From NCBI GenBank assembly GCA_002356635.1, contig CP023454.1, positions 2,650,501 to 2,714,500 on the forward strand: 64,000 nt of DNA. The letters are read 5' to 3'. A model generated the notes under the pieces. The model saw only the letters and a program-made list of their open reading frames with translations, had not been told where the DNA came from and did no database searches. The position numbers were made by a program, and so were the translations under genes. Source of the DNA: Rhodobacteraceae bacterium QY30 (GTDB taxonomy: Bacteria > Pseudomonadota > Alphaproteobacteria > Rhodobacterales > Rhodobacteraceae). Below, in pieces: positions 8,625 through 17,791 of the stretch (its first letter is position 1; the number at the start of each line of letters is the position of its first letter).

Positions 8625-9209
8625 ATGTTCTACCGTCCGGCAGAAGGGCACGGCTTGCCCCACAATCCCTTCAACGCCATCGTCGCGCCGCGTCCCATCG
8701 GCTGGATCTCGACGCGAAGTTCCGCGGGCGACAATCTGGCGCCTTATTCCTTCTTCAACGCGGTCGCCTATGTCCCGCCGCAGGTGATGTTCGCCTCGAC
8801 GGGGCGGAAGGATTCCGTCCAGGCGATCGAGGAAAGCGGCGTCTTCGCGGTGAACCTTGTATCGGCCGACCTGATCGGGCCGATGAACGCCACCTCGGCC
8901 ATGCTGCCCCGCGGCACCGATGAATTCACGGTGGCCGGGCTGACCAAGGCCGACTGCGAAACCATCCCCTGCCCGCGCGTGGCCGAAAGCCCGGCAACGC
9001 TGGAATGCCGGATGACGCAGGTTCTGCAACTGGCGGGAAAGGACAACTTCCTGGTCCTGGGCGAAGTCACGGGCGTCCATCTGCGCGACGACTGCCTGCG
9101 CGACGGACGCTATGATCTGCGCCTTGTCCGCCCGCTGGCCCGCTGTGGCTACCGCGACTATGCGGTGGTCGAGGACCTGGTCACGCTGACCCGCCCCGGC
9201 GAAGACTGA
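8625..9209 (+). CDS. Flavin reductase-like domain protein
   Basis: The 194-residue protein belongs to the flavin reductase-like FMN-binding family (split beta-barrel). The N-terminal block NPFNAIVAPRPIGWIST and the following NLAPYSFFN are the hallmark FMN-binding segments, with an FAVNL strand near residue 85. Such proteins bind FMN and act as NAD(P)H:flavin oxidoreductases or related enzymes. The start follows aaaaaggagc. It is a single gene, convergent with the EF-hand gene 4 bases away, so its partner is unknown. Confidence 0.88.
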   Translation: MFYRPAEGHGLPHNPFNAIVAPRPIGWISTRSSAGDNLAPYSFFNAVAYVPPQVMFASTGRKDSVQAIEESGVFAVNLVSADLIGPMNATSAMLPRGTDEFTVAGLTKADCETIPCPRVAESPATLECRMTQVLQLAGKDNFLVLGEVTGVHLRDDCLRDGRYDLRLVRPLARCGYRDYAVVEDLVTLTRPGED

Positions 9210-9213
9210 TCGC

Positions 9214-9753
9214 TTAGTTCGACGCTTTCAGTTCCGCGACCGTTTCCAGCACCTCTTCGATCCGGACGGCGCCGTCGGCGTTCCTGTCGCAGGCCAGCAC
9301 CGCTTCGGCGCGGCTCCGGGCCTTGTTGACGGCGCTTGCCGCGCGGGCTTCGGCCATGACGTAGATTTCCTCCAGAGTGGCCACGCCATCGTTGTCGGCA
9401 TCCGCGGCCCGGAACACCAGTTCCTGCCCCGCGCGGGCCGACAAGTCGCCCAGGCCCGCCACCGCGGCCATTTCGTCACGCGTCACGCGGGCGTCGCCGT
9501 TCAGGTCGGCCGGAAGCAGGCGCGCCGCTTCCCGCGCCCGCAGCCGGGCCTGTTCGACCGCCACGAAACGCGCCACGCCATCGGCCGTCAACCCGCCCGT
9601 CCCGCCGTGGCCGAGAATCATTCCGGCCGCCGTACGGGCAAATCCTTCGGGATTGCCACGCACCTGCCGCGACAGCGCCGCCGCATCCGGAACGGCCGCC
9701 GCGGCGGAAGCCCACAGCATTGCACCGCCAGCCAAAATTGCGATCTTCATCAC
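9214..9753 (-). CDS. Exported EF-hand calcium-binding protein
   Basis: The 179-residue protein has an N-terminal signal peptide (cleavage expected near residue 20, after ASAAAA) and three EF-hand loops: D83-E94 (DLNGDARVTRDE), D118-E129 (DADNDGVATLEE) and D156-E167 (DRNADGAVRIEE). Two loops are close to canonical, so calcium binding in the periplasm is likely. The start may be the GTG at 9753 or the ATG at 9750; the GTG has better spacing from aaggag. A perfect CtrA-type site lies upstream at 9799-9814. Partner or target unknown. Confidence 0.85.
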   Translation of the reverse strand: MMKIAILAGGAMLWASAAAAVPDAAALSRQVRGNPEGFARTAAGMILGHGGTGGLTADGVARFVAVEQARLRAREAARLLPADLNGDARVTRDEMAAVAGLGDLSARAGQELVFRAADADNDGVATLEEIYVMAEARAASAVNKARSRAEAVLACDRNADGAVRIEEVLETVAELKASN

Positions 9754-9798
9754 GGGTCCACGTCTCCTTGGTGTTTGCCAAGGTTGCGCAGATCGCGG

Positions 9799-9814
9799 TT
9801 AAACGATGGTTAAC
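9799..9814. promoter_or_regulatory. Candidate CtrA binding site
   Basis: The sequence TTAA-acgatgg-TTAAC matches the full CtrA consensus TTAA-N7-TTAAC without mismatch. It lies 46 bases before the start of the leftward EF-hand gene and 121 bases before L-serine ammonia-lyase. Function is inferred from the consensus only. Confidence 0.5.
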
Positions 9815-9934
9815 GGCAATGTGGTCCGGAAGGTCGCGCGCCTGTAGATTTCGGTCGCATTCGGCTTGGCCTCATGCGACGACTGGACGCAGGCTCGGAT
9901 CACTTCGCGGCGCAGCACTGAAAAGGACTTGCCG

Positions 9935-11308
9935 ATGTTTCTGTCGGTTTTCGACATGTTCAAGATCGGCGTCGGCCCGTCTTCGTCGCATACGATGGGG
10001 CCGATGGTCGCGGGTTCGCGATTCCTGGATCTGTTGCGCGCCTCGCCCTTCCATGCGCATGGGCTGCGCGCATCGCTGCATGGATCGCTGGCCTTCACGG
10101 GCAAGGGCCACGCGACGGACCGGGCCACGATCCTTGGGCTGGCGGGCTTCCTTCCCGAAACCTATGACCACACCCGCGCCGAAGCCGCGCTGGCGACGAT
10201 CGCCGCCACCCACAGCGTTGCGCCGCCGGGCCTTCCGGCCTTGCAGTTCAACCCGGAAACCGACCTGATCTTCGACTACGGCCACCCGCTGCCGGGCCAT
10301 GCCAACGGCATGATCCTGTCGGCCGTCGATGCCGAAGGCGATGTGATCCTTCAGGAAACCTATTACTCCATCGGCGGCGGCTTCGTGGTGACGGATGCCG
10401 AACAGAAGGCCGGGGATGCCGCGCGCGCCCGCGCCGAAGTGCCCTACCCGTTCGAGACCGCCGAGCAGATGCTGGCGATGGCCAGGGCCTCGGGCCTGAG
10501 CATCGCGCAGATGAAGCGCGCCAACGAGTTGAAGTTCCGCAGCGAGGCCGAGCTGGATCGCGGCATGGCGCGGATCTGGCAGGTGATGAAGGACTGTATG
10601 GACCGCGGGCTGTCGGGCGAAGGCATCCTGCCCGGCGGATTGAAGGTCCGCCGTCGTGCGAAAGCCATCCATGAGGCGCTTCTGGCCGAACGCGGCATGA
10701 ACCTGACCCCGCCGCACACGATCAACGACTGGATGAGCGTCTATGCCATGGCGGTGAACGAAGAAAACGCCGTCGGCGGGCAGGTTGTCACCGCCCCCAC
10801 CAATGGCGCGGCGGGCGTCGTTCCGGCGGTGATCCGCTACTGGCTGGACCATGTCCCCGGTGCCTCGACCGCGCGCGTGGGGGAGTTCCTGCTGACCGCC
10901 TCGGCCATCGGCGGCATCGTCAAGCACAATGCCTCGATTTCGGGGGCGGAGGCGGGTTGTCAGGCCGAGGTGGGATCTGCCGCCGCAATGGCCGCGGGCG
11001 CCTTGGCGGCAGTTCTGGGCGGCACGCCGGAACAGGTGGAAAACGCTGCCGAAATCGCGCTGGAACATCACCTGGGCATGACCTGCGATCCGGTGAAGGG
11101 GCTGGTCCAGGTGCCTTGCATCGAACGGAACGGGCTTGGCGCGATCAAGGCGGTTTCAGCCGCTTCGCTCTCACTTCGCGGGGACGGCCAGCACCTTGTG
11201 CCGCTGGATGTCGCGATCGAGACGATGCGCCAGACAGGCCGGGACATGCATGAGAAGTACAAGGAAACCTCGCTGGGCGGCCTGGCCGTGAACGTTCCGA
11301 ACTGCTGA
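9935..11308 (+). CDS. sdaA: L-serine ammonia-lyase, iron-sulfur dependent, single chain
   Basis: The enzyme converts L-serine to pyruvate and ammonia. The 457-residue protein contains the alpha and beta domains in one chain: it begins [20 protein letters not shown], the typical beta-domain start with the GPSSSHT motif, and the C-terminal half has the cysteines expected to hold the [4Fe-4S] cluster (Cys342 in EAGCQAE, Cys384 in GMTCDP, Cys395 in VPCIERN). The ATG at 9935 is chosen over an upstream one because it matches the family start and follows aaaaggac. It is transcribed alone; the CtrA-like site upstream could act on it or on the divergent gene. Confidence 0.95.
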   Translation: MFLSVFDMFKIGVGPSSSHTMGPMVAGSRFLDLLRASPFHAHGLRASLHGSLAFTGKGHATDRATILGLAGFLPETYDHTRAEAALATIAATHSVAPPGLPALQFNPETDLIFDYGHPLPGHANGMILSAVDAEGDVILQETYYSIGGGFVVTDAEQKAGDAARARAEVPYPFETAEQMLAMARASGLSIAQMKRANELKFRSEAELDRGMARIWQVMKDCMDRGLSGEGILPGGLKVRRRAKAIHEALLAERGMNLTPPHTINDWMSVYAMAVNEENAVGGQVVTAPTNGAAGVVPAVIRYWLDHVPGASTARVGEFLLTASAIGGIVKHNASISGAEAGCQAEVGSAAAMAAGALAAVLGGTPEQVENAAEIALEHHLGMTCDPVKGLVQVPCIERNGLGAIKAVSAASLSLRGDGQHLVPLDVAIETMRQTGRDMHEKYKETSLGGLAVNVPNC

Positions 11309-11417
11309 GGCGGCGTTCACCTTCTTCTTTGCCCAAATACTCACCTTTGGCGCTGTCGCCTCCACGACGCATGTCGTATCCGGTAAGTCACCGCCACAGC
11401 CCTGGTCCGCCCGCCGC

Positions 11418-12359
11418 ATGTCCCATCATCCTGACCGTATCCTCACTGGCGTCGCGCTGATGCTTGGCTTCTGCGTGGTCGCGCCGCTGATCGACGTCTG
11501 TTCGAAGCTGGCCGCGCAATCCACGCCGGTTGGCACCGTGACGCTGGCGCGGTTCGTGGTGCAAAGCCTTCTCATGGCGCCGATCATGGTCTTCATGGGG
11601 CTTTCCTTCCGGCTTGGCCGCCGAGCCGTCGGGCTGATGCTGGCGCGGGCGCTGGTGTCGATCACCTCGACCTTCACATTCATCGCCGCCGTCAAGGTCA
11701 TGCCCATCGCCGATGCGCTGGCGATTGCCTTTGTCGAGCCCTTCATCATCCTGCTGATCGGCTATCTGGTCCTGAAGGAACAGGTCGGGCCGCGGCGGCT
11801 TGCGGCGTCGTTCGTCGGGTTTCTGGGGGTCCTTCTGGTCATCCAGCCGTCGTTTGCGGTCTTCGGCGCGGTGGCCTTCCTGCCGCTGGGCACGGCACTG
11901 TCGTTTGCGCTTTACATCCTGATCACCCGCAGCCTGTCGCGGCTGTGCCATCCGGTGGCGATGCAGTTTCACACCGGGTTGTTTGCCGTCGTGCTCTGCG
12001 GTCCGATGCTGGTCCTTGGAAAAGCCCTGACGGGCGAGGCAAGCCTTGCGATGGTCTGGCCGCAGGGCATCGACCTTCTGTGGTGCTTCGGGGTCGGTCT
12101 TGCGGCCACGGTCAGCCACATGTCGATGACCTATGCGCTGAAATTCGCGCCGTCTTCGACACTCGCACCACTTCATTACATGGAAATGGTGACGGCGGCG
12201 CTGCTGGGCTATCTGGTCTTCGACGACTGGCCCAATGTCCTGACCTGGGCGGGGATCGGCATCATCGTCGGATCGGGGCTTTACATCATCCACCGCGAAC
12301 GGCTGGCGGCCCGGTCCAGCCGCCTCGCCACCGTGTCAGTCAGCGCAGAGCCGCGATAG
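11418..12359 (+). CDS. EamA/DMT family transporter
   Basis: The 313-residue integral membrane protein has about ten hydrophobic segments in two repeated EamA halves (roughly 10-140 and 155-295). The first half ends with the recognisable AFVEPFIILLIGYLVLKE and the second with YMEMVTAALLGYLVF-DDWP, the duplicated signature of drug/metabolite transporters. It probably exports a small metabolite across the inner membrane; the substrate is unknown. Its last 20 bases overlap the end of the convergent thiamine diphosphokinase gene. Confidence 0.9.
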   Translation: MSHHPDRILTGVALMLGFCVVAPLIDVCSKLAAQSTPVGTVTLARFVVQSLLMAPIMVFMGLSFRLGRRAVGLMLARALVSITSTFTFIAAVKVMPIADALAIAFVEPFIILLIGYLVLKEQVGPRRLAASFVGFLGVLLVIQPSFAVFGAVAFLPLGTALSFALYILITRSLSRLCHPVAMQFHTGLFAVVLCGPMLVLGKALTGEASLAMVWPQGIDLLWCFGVGLAATVSHMSMTYALKFAPSSTLAPLHYMEMVTAALLGYLVFDDWPNVLTWAGIGIIVGSGLYIIHRERLAARSSRLATVSVSAEPR

Positions 12360-12996
12360 CGGCCGCCAGCGCGCTTCGGGGCAGGATCACCAGCATCCCG
12401 TAGCTGTCGAAGCCCAGGTCCACCGGACCCAGTGCTTCGTTCGAGGTGCCGATGCGGCCACCGGGGGAAAGCTCCAGCCCGTCAATCGGCCACCGCAGCC
12501 CGCGGCTGCGGCCGGCCAGCGGCGCCATCGGGAACAGCGACACGCGGGTGCCGGGGGCAAGGTCCAGCCGCAGGTCGCGCGGCGCTGCGAAGGCCACGTC
12601 TTCCGGACCAAGGATCAGGCAGCGCCGGGCCGGGTGACGGACCAGCGCGTTCCAGACCGCCAGCAGGTGATCGACCCGCGCGCCCGTAAAGCCCACGCCC
12701 AGGATATACGGCGCCGAAATCCGCGTCAGGCATTTCTCGAAATCGGTGCTTTCCTGTTCGGGGATCAGGTGCACGCGGTCGGGCGGCAAGGCCCTTCGGG
12801 TGGTTTCCGTCAGCGAATCAAGGTCCCCGATCACGGCATCGGGAATCACCCCCGCCTCCAGCGCCACATTCGCGCCGCCATCGGCTGCTACCAGAACCGG
12901 AGCCTGCAAAAGCGCCGCGCGAAGGTCATCCAGCGAAACCTCCCCGCCGCCGAGGAGGGTCACTGGCGACCGTGATTGGACAATATTCGGAAACAT
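12340..12996 (-). CDS. thiN: Thiamine diphosphokinase
   Basis: The enzyme transfers diphosphate from ATP to thiamine to form thiamine diphosphate. From the ATG at 12996 it is 218 residues, the usual size; the further upstream ATG at 13056 would add a hydrophobic tail not expected here. Diagnostic motifs are VAADGGAN (about 38-45), GDLDS (57-61), EQESTDFEKCL near 80 and LGVGFTGARVDH near 98-109. No TPP riboswitch was recognised upstream. The gene overlaps the convergent EamA transporter by 20 bases at the 3' end. Confidence 0.92.
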   Translation of the reverse strand: MFPNIVQSRSPVTLLGGGEVSLDDLRAALLQAPVLVAADGGANVALEAGVIPDAVIGDLDSLTETTRRALPPDRVHLIPEQESTDFEKCLTRISAPYILGVGFTGARVDHLLAVWNALVRHPARRCLILGPEDVAFAAPRDLRLDLAPGTRVSLFPMAPLAGRSRGLRWPIDGLELSPGGRIGTSNEALGPVDLGFDSYGMLVILPRSALAAAIAALR

Positions 12997-13137
12997 GGCG
13001 ATATTGATGACGATTAAGGCAAGCCAACACAATCCGGGCCAGAAAAATACCTTCATTAAGCCTGTTTCCGATCATCCAATCGAACTGGTTCAGCGCGGAT
13101 TGTGCGACCACAGGCAACGGGCGAAAGCGAGCATCCG

Positions 13138-15396
13138 ATGATTGGTGCCAACAAGATTCTTACGGTTTCCTACGGGACCTTCTCCTGCACGCTGGAGGGG
13201 TTCGACGAACCGTTCACCACGATGAAGGCCATCGCGGAATACTTCCGCGACCTGGCGGCCGAAGACCGCTACTTCGGCGCCGAGCCTCCGACCCCGGACG
13301 CCGAGATGCTGCACCGGATCGCCGAGCGCGAGATCCAGCGCCGGGTGGAAGCGAAGATCAGCGAAAACGCCGTCGTCCTGCGCCAGATGGAGCCGCCTGC
13401 CGAAGCGCCGGCGCCGGTCGCGCCCGTGGTCCAGCCCGCCGCCGCCACGGCCCCCGCGCCCGTCGCGCCGGTAGAGGTGGTGGCCCAGCCCGCGCCGGCC
13501 GCGCCGCAGTTGGCAGATGGCGTTGCGTCCGCCACCGTTGCCCCCGCCGATGAAGACAGCATCAGCGACAAGCTGCGCCGCATCCGCGCAGTGGTCGCGA
13601 ATGCGCAGTCCCAGCCCGCCGCCGTTGCGGCGGTGGCGGACACCGCCTTCTACGAAGATCTGGGCGGCAGCGATGCCGACCTGACGACCGAAGCCGCGGA
13701 ATACGCCGAGCCCCTGGAAGAAGACTTCGGCTTCACGCTGGAGCTGGATCCGCAGGATCTGTCGGACGTCCTGTCCCTGAATGCGCCCGACGACGAACCG
13801 GCAGCCGAAGCGACGGTCGCCGAAGCGGTTGCCGAAGCCACCGGGGAGGAAGCGGGCGAGGCCGAAGACGGGCTGGTGGAACGTCAGCCTGAGGTCGCGA
13901 AAGTCTCCGAAGAGGTTGAAGCCCCGGCCTTGACGCAGGAAATCCTGACCGATGAGGCCGAGGCACCGCGGTCTGAGGCCGAAGACGTGTCCCTGAACGC
14001 CATGGGGCATGCCCTGACCGACTTCGAGCCCGCCGAAATGTCGGAGCCGACGGAAGTGGAGGCCGCACCCGTCGAATTGTCCGAAGATGAGGCTGCTGGC
14101 GCGGCCGAGGGCGACGGAGCCGCTCTTGCCGCCGAAATCACCGAGGCCGATGTCTGGGAGGCGATCGAGCAAGCCGGTCCGTCGCACCCGCTGACCGCCG
14201 AGCCTGTGCCGGCCGCGGATCTTGCCGACACCGCCAGCTGGGAAGAGCTGGACGCCACCACCCACCAGGATGACCTCGATGCCGCGGCCGATGCCGACGT
14301 CTGGGCCGAAGCTCAGGCCGGGGATGCGGCGCTCGACGAGGATCTGGACGAGGCGTACGACGACGACGCGCCGATGACGCCGCTGGCCAGCCTGATCGCA
14401 CAGACCCGCGCCCGCGTGGAACGTGTCCGGTCTGGCGCGCCGAATGATCTGGACGACGACCAGGACCAGACCGGGATCGACGAGATTACCGCCGAGGCCG
14501 CGGTCGTGGCCGGGGTGGCGGAAGCCGAGCCCGAAGCCGACGACGACCTGATCGCCGGGATCGAAGCGGCCATCGGTGCGATCGACGCGCGCGAAGCCGA
14601 ACAGGCGCAAGAGGCCTCCGAGGACTCCGGGCGTCCCGCCGCCGCCAAGACGATGCTGGCCGAAGATGCCGAGGACGGCGGCGATTTCGAGCGTCTGATG
14701 GAAGAGGCGAACACCAAGCTGGAAGGCGCGGAAAGCCGCCGGCGCTTCTCGGCGATCTCGCACCTGAAGGCGGCCGTCGCTGCGACGGTGGCCGACCGGA
14801 TCCTGAAGCCCAAGGACGCGCCTGCCGAAGCCGTCGCGCCGTCAGAGCCCGAGATCAACCGCTACCGCGACGACCTGTCGCGCGCCGTTCGCCCGCGCCG
14901 GCCCGAACCGGAAGGAGAACGCGTCACAGCGCGGCCCGCGATGCCGATGCGCCCCGCGCCGCTGGTCCTGGTGTCGGAACAGCGCGTCGACCGCGAGGCG
15001 CTGAAACCGGCCACCGCCGTTCGGCCGCGCCGTGTCGCAACGACCCTGATCGTTGGTGAAGAAGACGACATGAACGAAGCCGAACCGCTGTCGCCGGAAG
15101 ATGCGAAAAGCTTCACCGAGTTCGCGGAACGCCTGGGCGCGCGCAGCCTGGCGGAACTTCTGGAAGTTGCCGCCGTCTACACCGCGACGGTCGAAGGCAA
15201 GAACAGCTTCTCGCGCCCGCACCTGCTGCGCCGCGTCAATGCCGCGACCGGGGTCGAGGATTTCAGCCGCGAGGATTATCTCCGCTCCTTCGGGTCGCTC
15301 TTGCGGCAGGGCCGCATCCAGAAGGTCGAGCCGGGCCGTTTCTCGGTGACGGATGTGTCGCCTTTCATGACGGAAATGCGTCGCGCGGCGAACTGA
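13138..15396 (+). CDS. Large acidic protein of unknown function, 752 aa
   Basis: No characterised family was recognised; similar proteins appear to occur across Rhodobacterales, sometimes carrying an unsupported CheA label. Three parts are visible. Residues 1-83 are a folded-looking N-terminal domain (MIGANKILTVSYGTF, then a segment with YFRDLAAEDRYFGAEPPT). Residues about 84-640 are a low-complexity linker very rich in Ala, Glu and Asp, likely disordered. Residues about 650-752 are again compact and end in FSREDYLRSFGSLLRQGRIQKVEPGRFSVT split over a helix-helix-strand pattern suggestive of a winged helix. No signal peptide or membrane segment. The ATG at 13138 is chosen as the start of the conserved domain. 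Nothing supports histidine kinase function. Confidence 0.85.
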   Translation: MIGANKILTVSYGTFSCTLEGFDEPFTTMKAIAEYFRDLAAEDRYFGAEPPTPDAEMLHRIAEREIQRRVEAKISENAVVLRQMEPPAEAPAPVAPVVQPAAATAPAPVAPVEVVAQPAPAAPQLADGVASATVAPADEDSISDKLRRIRAVVANAQSQPAAVAAVADTAFYEDLGGSDADLTTEAAEYAEPLEEDFGFTLELDPQDLSDVLSLNAPDDEPAAEATVAEAVAEATGEEAGEAEDGLVERQPEVAKVSEEVEAPALTQEILTDEAEAPRSEAEDVSLNAMGHALTDFEPAEMSEPTEVEAAPVELSEDEAAGAAEGDGAALAAEITEADVWEAIEQAGPSHPLTAEPVPAADLADTASWEELDATTHQDDLDAAADADVWAEAQAGDAALDEDLDEAYDDDAPMTPLASLIAQTRARVERVRSGAPNDLDDDQDQTGIDEITAEAAVVAGVAEAEPEADDDLIAGIEAAIGAIDAREAEQAQEASEDSGRPAAAKTMLAEDAEDGGDFERLMEEANTKLEGAESRRRFSAISHLKAAVAATVADRILKPKDAPAEAVAPSEPEINRYRDDLSRAVRPRRPEPEGERVTARPAMPMRPAPLVLVSEQRVDREALKPATAVRPRRVATTLIVGEEDDMNEAEPLSPEDAKSFTEFAERLGARSLAELLEVAAVYTATVEGKNSFSRPHLLRRVNAATGVEDFSREDYLRSFGSLLRQGRIQKVEPGRFSVTDVSPFMTEMRRAAN

Positions 15397-15412
15397 CCGG
15401 GCATGCAACGCA

Positions 15413-15450
15413 AAAGAAAAAGGGCGGCTTTGGGGCCGCCCTTTTTCTTT
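15413..15450 (+). terminator. Rho-independent terminator, probably bidirectional
   Basis: The stem AAAAAGGGCGGC/GCCGCCCTTTTTC with a short tttggg loop is followed by a T tract. It ends the acidic-protein gene and, being A-rich on the other side, can also serve the convergent DUF2842/purA transcript. Confidence 0.85.
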
Positions 15451-15697
15451 ACTGCGGTTTGTCCGTGTCGCGGGGCGCGTCCGGGTCGGCCTGCCCCACC
15501 CCCAGAAAGACCCTGCGCATCGGCAGCATCCACAGGAAGCCAAGGCCGACGTAGATCAGCAGTTCCACCCAGATCGGCTGGCGTCCGTAGGTTCGGTCCA
15601 GCCAATTCGTCAGCGTCACGGCCAACACGATGTAAACCGGCAGTCCAACCACCAGGACCAGCATTGAAAGGCGGCGACGGGCCTTGTAGGACAGCAT
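15449..15697 (-). CDS. DUF2842 family small membrane protein
   Basis: The 82-residue protein begins MLSYKARRRLSMLVLVVGLP, typical of DUF2842, and has two transmembrane segments (about 10-30 and 43-62) linked by a short WLDRTYGRQP loop. The family is largely alphaproteobacterial and has no known function. It starts 4 bases after the end of purA on the same strand, so it is very likely cotranscribed with it. Confidence 0.9.
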   Translation of the reverse strand: MLSYKARRRLSMLVLVVGLPVYIVLAVTLTNWLDRTYGRQPIWVELLIYVGLGFLWMLPMRRVFLGVGQADPDAPRDTDKPQ

Positions 15698-15701
15698 CGG
15701 A

Positions 15702-16994
15702 TCAGTCCGCGAAGGGATCAGTGACCAGGATCGTGTCGTCGCGTTCCGGGCTGGTCGACAGCAGCGCGACGGGGCAATGGATCAGTTCCTCGATGCGGCG
15801 GACATACTTGATGGCAGCGGCGGGAAGATCGGCCCAGCTGCGCGCCCCTTGTGTGCTTTCCTGCCAGCCTTCCATTTCTTCGTAGATCGGCACGACCTTG
15901 GATTGCAGAGCAGCCGCCGTCGGCAGGTAGTCATACTGCGTGCCGTCGATTTCATAGCCGACGCAGATCTTCAGCGTCTCAAACCCGTCCAGAACATCCA
16001 GTTTCGTCAGCGCGATACCGTTCACGCCGGAAATCGCGCAGGTCTGGCGGACGAGAACCGCATCGAACCAACCGCAGCGGCGCTTCCGGCCCGTGACGGT
16101 GCCGAATTCGTGTCCGCGTTCGCCCAGGCGCTGGCCGGTTGCGTCGGTCAGCTCGGTCGGGAACGGACCTTCGCCCACGCGGGTGGTGTAGGCCTTGACG
16201 ATCCCCAGGACGAAGCCGATGGCGCTGGGCCCCAGGCCGGTGCCGGTCGCCGCCATGCCCGACATGGTGGTGGAGGACGTGACGTAGGGATAGGTGCCGA
16301 AGTCGATGTCCAGAAGAGAACCTTGCGCGCCTTCAAAAAGGATGCGCTTTCCGGCGCGGCGCATTTCGCCCAGCACCTTCCAGACCGGCTGCGCGAAGGC
16401 CAGAAGCTTCGGCGCGATTTCCTTCAGCTTGGCGGTCAGTTCGGCGCGGTCGATGGGTTCGGCGCCAAGGCCTATGCGCAGCGCGTCGTGATGCGCCAGC
16501 AGCCGATCGATGCGCGCTTCCAGCGTTTCCTCGTCGGCCAGGTCCGCGACGCGGATCGTGCGGCGGCCGACCTTGTCTTCATAGGCCGGGCCGATGCCGC
16601 GTCCGGTGGTGCCGATCTTGGCCGACCCGGCGGCTTTCTCGCGCAGCTGGTCCAGATCCTGGTGCAGCGGCAGGATCAGCGGGGTGTTTTCCGCGATCAT
16701 CAGGTTCTCGGTCGAGATGGTGACCCCCTGCGCCGTCAGCTTGTCGATTTCCGAGAACAGCGCCCAAGGGTCCAGAACGACGCCGTTGCCGATCACGGCG
16801 AGCTTGCCCGGCCGCACGATCCCCGACGGCAGCAGCGAGAGCTTGAAAACCGTGTTGCCGATGACCAGCGTGTGGCCGGCGTTATGCCCGCCCTGGAAGC
16901 GCGCGATCACATCGGCCCGTTCCGAGAGCCAATCGACGATCTTGCCCTTGCCCTCATCGCCCCACTGGGCCCCGACTACGACGACATTGGCCAT
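15702..16994 (-). CDS. purA: Adenylosuccinate synthetase
   Basis: The enzyme joins IMP and aspartate with GTP to form adenylosuccinate, the committed step to AMP. The 430-residue length is standard. The N-terminal [12 protein letters not shown] loop, the [10 protein letters not shown] motif near residue 35 and the [13 protein letters not shown] segment near 130 are intact. The ATG at 16994 follows ggag. It is the first gene of a two-gene transcript with the DUF2842 gene and is divergent from secG. Confidence 0.97.
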   Translation of the reverse strand: MANVVVVGAQWGDEGKGKIVDWLSERADVIARFQGGHNAGHTLVIGNTVFKLSLLPSGIVRPGKLAVIGNGVVLDPWALFSEIDKLTAQGVTISTENLMIAENTPLILPLHQDLDQLREKAAGSAKIGTTGRGIGPAYEDKVGRRTIRVADLADEETLEARIDRLLAHHDALRIGLGAEPIDRAELTAKLKEIAPKLLAFAQPVWKVLGEMRRAGKRILFEGAQGSLLDIDFGTYPYVTSSTTMSGMAATGTGLGPSAIGFVLGIVKAYTTRVGEGPFPTELTDATGQRLGERGHEFGTVTGRKRRCGWFDAVLVRQTCAISGVNGIALTKLDVLDGFETLKICVGYEIDGTQYDYLPTAAALQSKVVPIYEEMEGWQESTQGARSWADLPAAAIKYVRRIEELIHCPVALLSTSPERDDTILVTDPFAD

Positions 16995-17182
16995 GTTCGA
17001 CTCCTTCGGATGGCAAACCCGCGCCGGTATAGCGGCAGGGCGGGCCCGGGGAAACCCGTAAATCGGCGTCAGAAGCCGCCACTGGATGCGCGGGCCGCTC
17101 CGGCCCTTGTCCGCAAACCGCCTTGCGCGCCGGTTCCCTTGCGCCTAGATAGGCGCGTCAGCGTCTTGAGGCCAAAGGCACC

Positions 17183-17614
17183 ATGGAAAACGTCCTTCTT
17201 ACCATCCACCTGATCCTTGCCCTTCTGCTGATCGGGGTGGTGCTGCTGCAACGCAACGAAGGTGGCGCACTGCTGTCGGGCGGTGGCGCGATGACGGCGC
17301 GGGGCGCGGCGAACGCGCTGACCAAGCTGACCTGGATCTTCGCGGTGGCCTTTTTCATCACCTCGATCGCGCTGACGGTGGTGGCTTCGCAGAAATCCAA
17401 GGGCGGATCGGTCGTGGACCTGCTGCCCGGCGCCCCGGCCCCGACAGCGCCGGCAACGCCGACGCCTGCGGCACCGGCCGGAAACCTGCTGCCGCCCGCG
17501 CCCGCCGATGCGCCTGTGACGCCGACCGCCCCGGTAACGCCGACAGCGCCCGCGACCAGCGCGCCCGCCACCACGGCCCCGGCGACCACGGCCCCGGCGC
17601 CGGCTTCCAACTGA
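17183..17614 (+). CDS. secG: Protein translocase subunit SecG
   Basis: SecG is the small auxiliary subunit of the SecYEG channel in the inner membrane. The 143-residue protein has two transmembrane segments (about 3-21 and 52-71) separated by the typical loop QRNEGGAL...GGGAMTARG. The C-terminal tail from residue 80 is a low-complexity Pro/Ala/Thr stretch, longer than in enterobacteria but common in this group. It lies upstream of pyrG, 177 bases apart. Confidence 0.93.
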   Translation: MENVLLTIHLILALLLIGVVLLQRNEGGALLSGGGAMTARGAANALTKLTWIFAVAFFITSIALTVVASQKSKGGSVVDLLPGAPAPTAPATPTPAAPAGNLLPPAPADAPVTPTAPVTPTAPATSAPATTAPATTAPAPASN

Positions 17615-17791
17615 CATTGCAAGCTGCGGCCCAGCATCTGGGCCGTGTCGCGAACCTTTCACCTACAGTTTGCGGTCCTGTTGCGGGGGGACGGCGAATC
17701 TGATAACCGTTGACTCCCGTGATGCATCGCCCTTTGGGCGCGGCTACAGCTGAAATTCGGGCCTATGCCCAAGCCCCCACGGGAGATCCAC

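Noticed and set aside
7142-8923. A 593-codon open frame on the plus strand spanning the EcsC-like and GNAT genes
   Set aside because: It crosses three recognised genes and shows only Arg/His/Gln-rich low-complexity translation.
13004-13017. TTGAT-N4-ATTAA, one base from the FNR-type consensus
   Set aside because: One half-site deviates, and it lies only 8 bases before the thiN start and 121 before the acidic-protein gene, without an associated promoter pattern.
12997-13137. Possible TPP riboswitch upstream of thiamine diphosphokinase
   Set aside because: No THI-box core (such as CTGAGA with matching ACCTGATC-type segment) is visible on the relevant strand.
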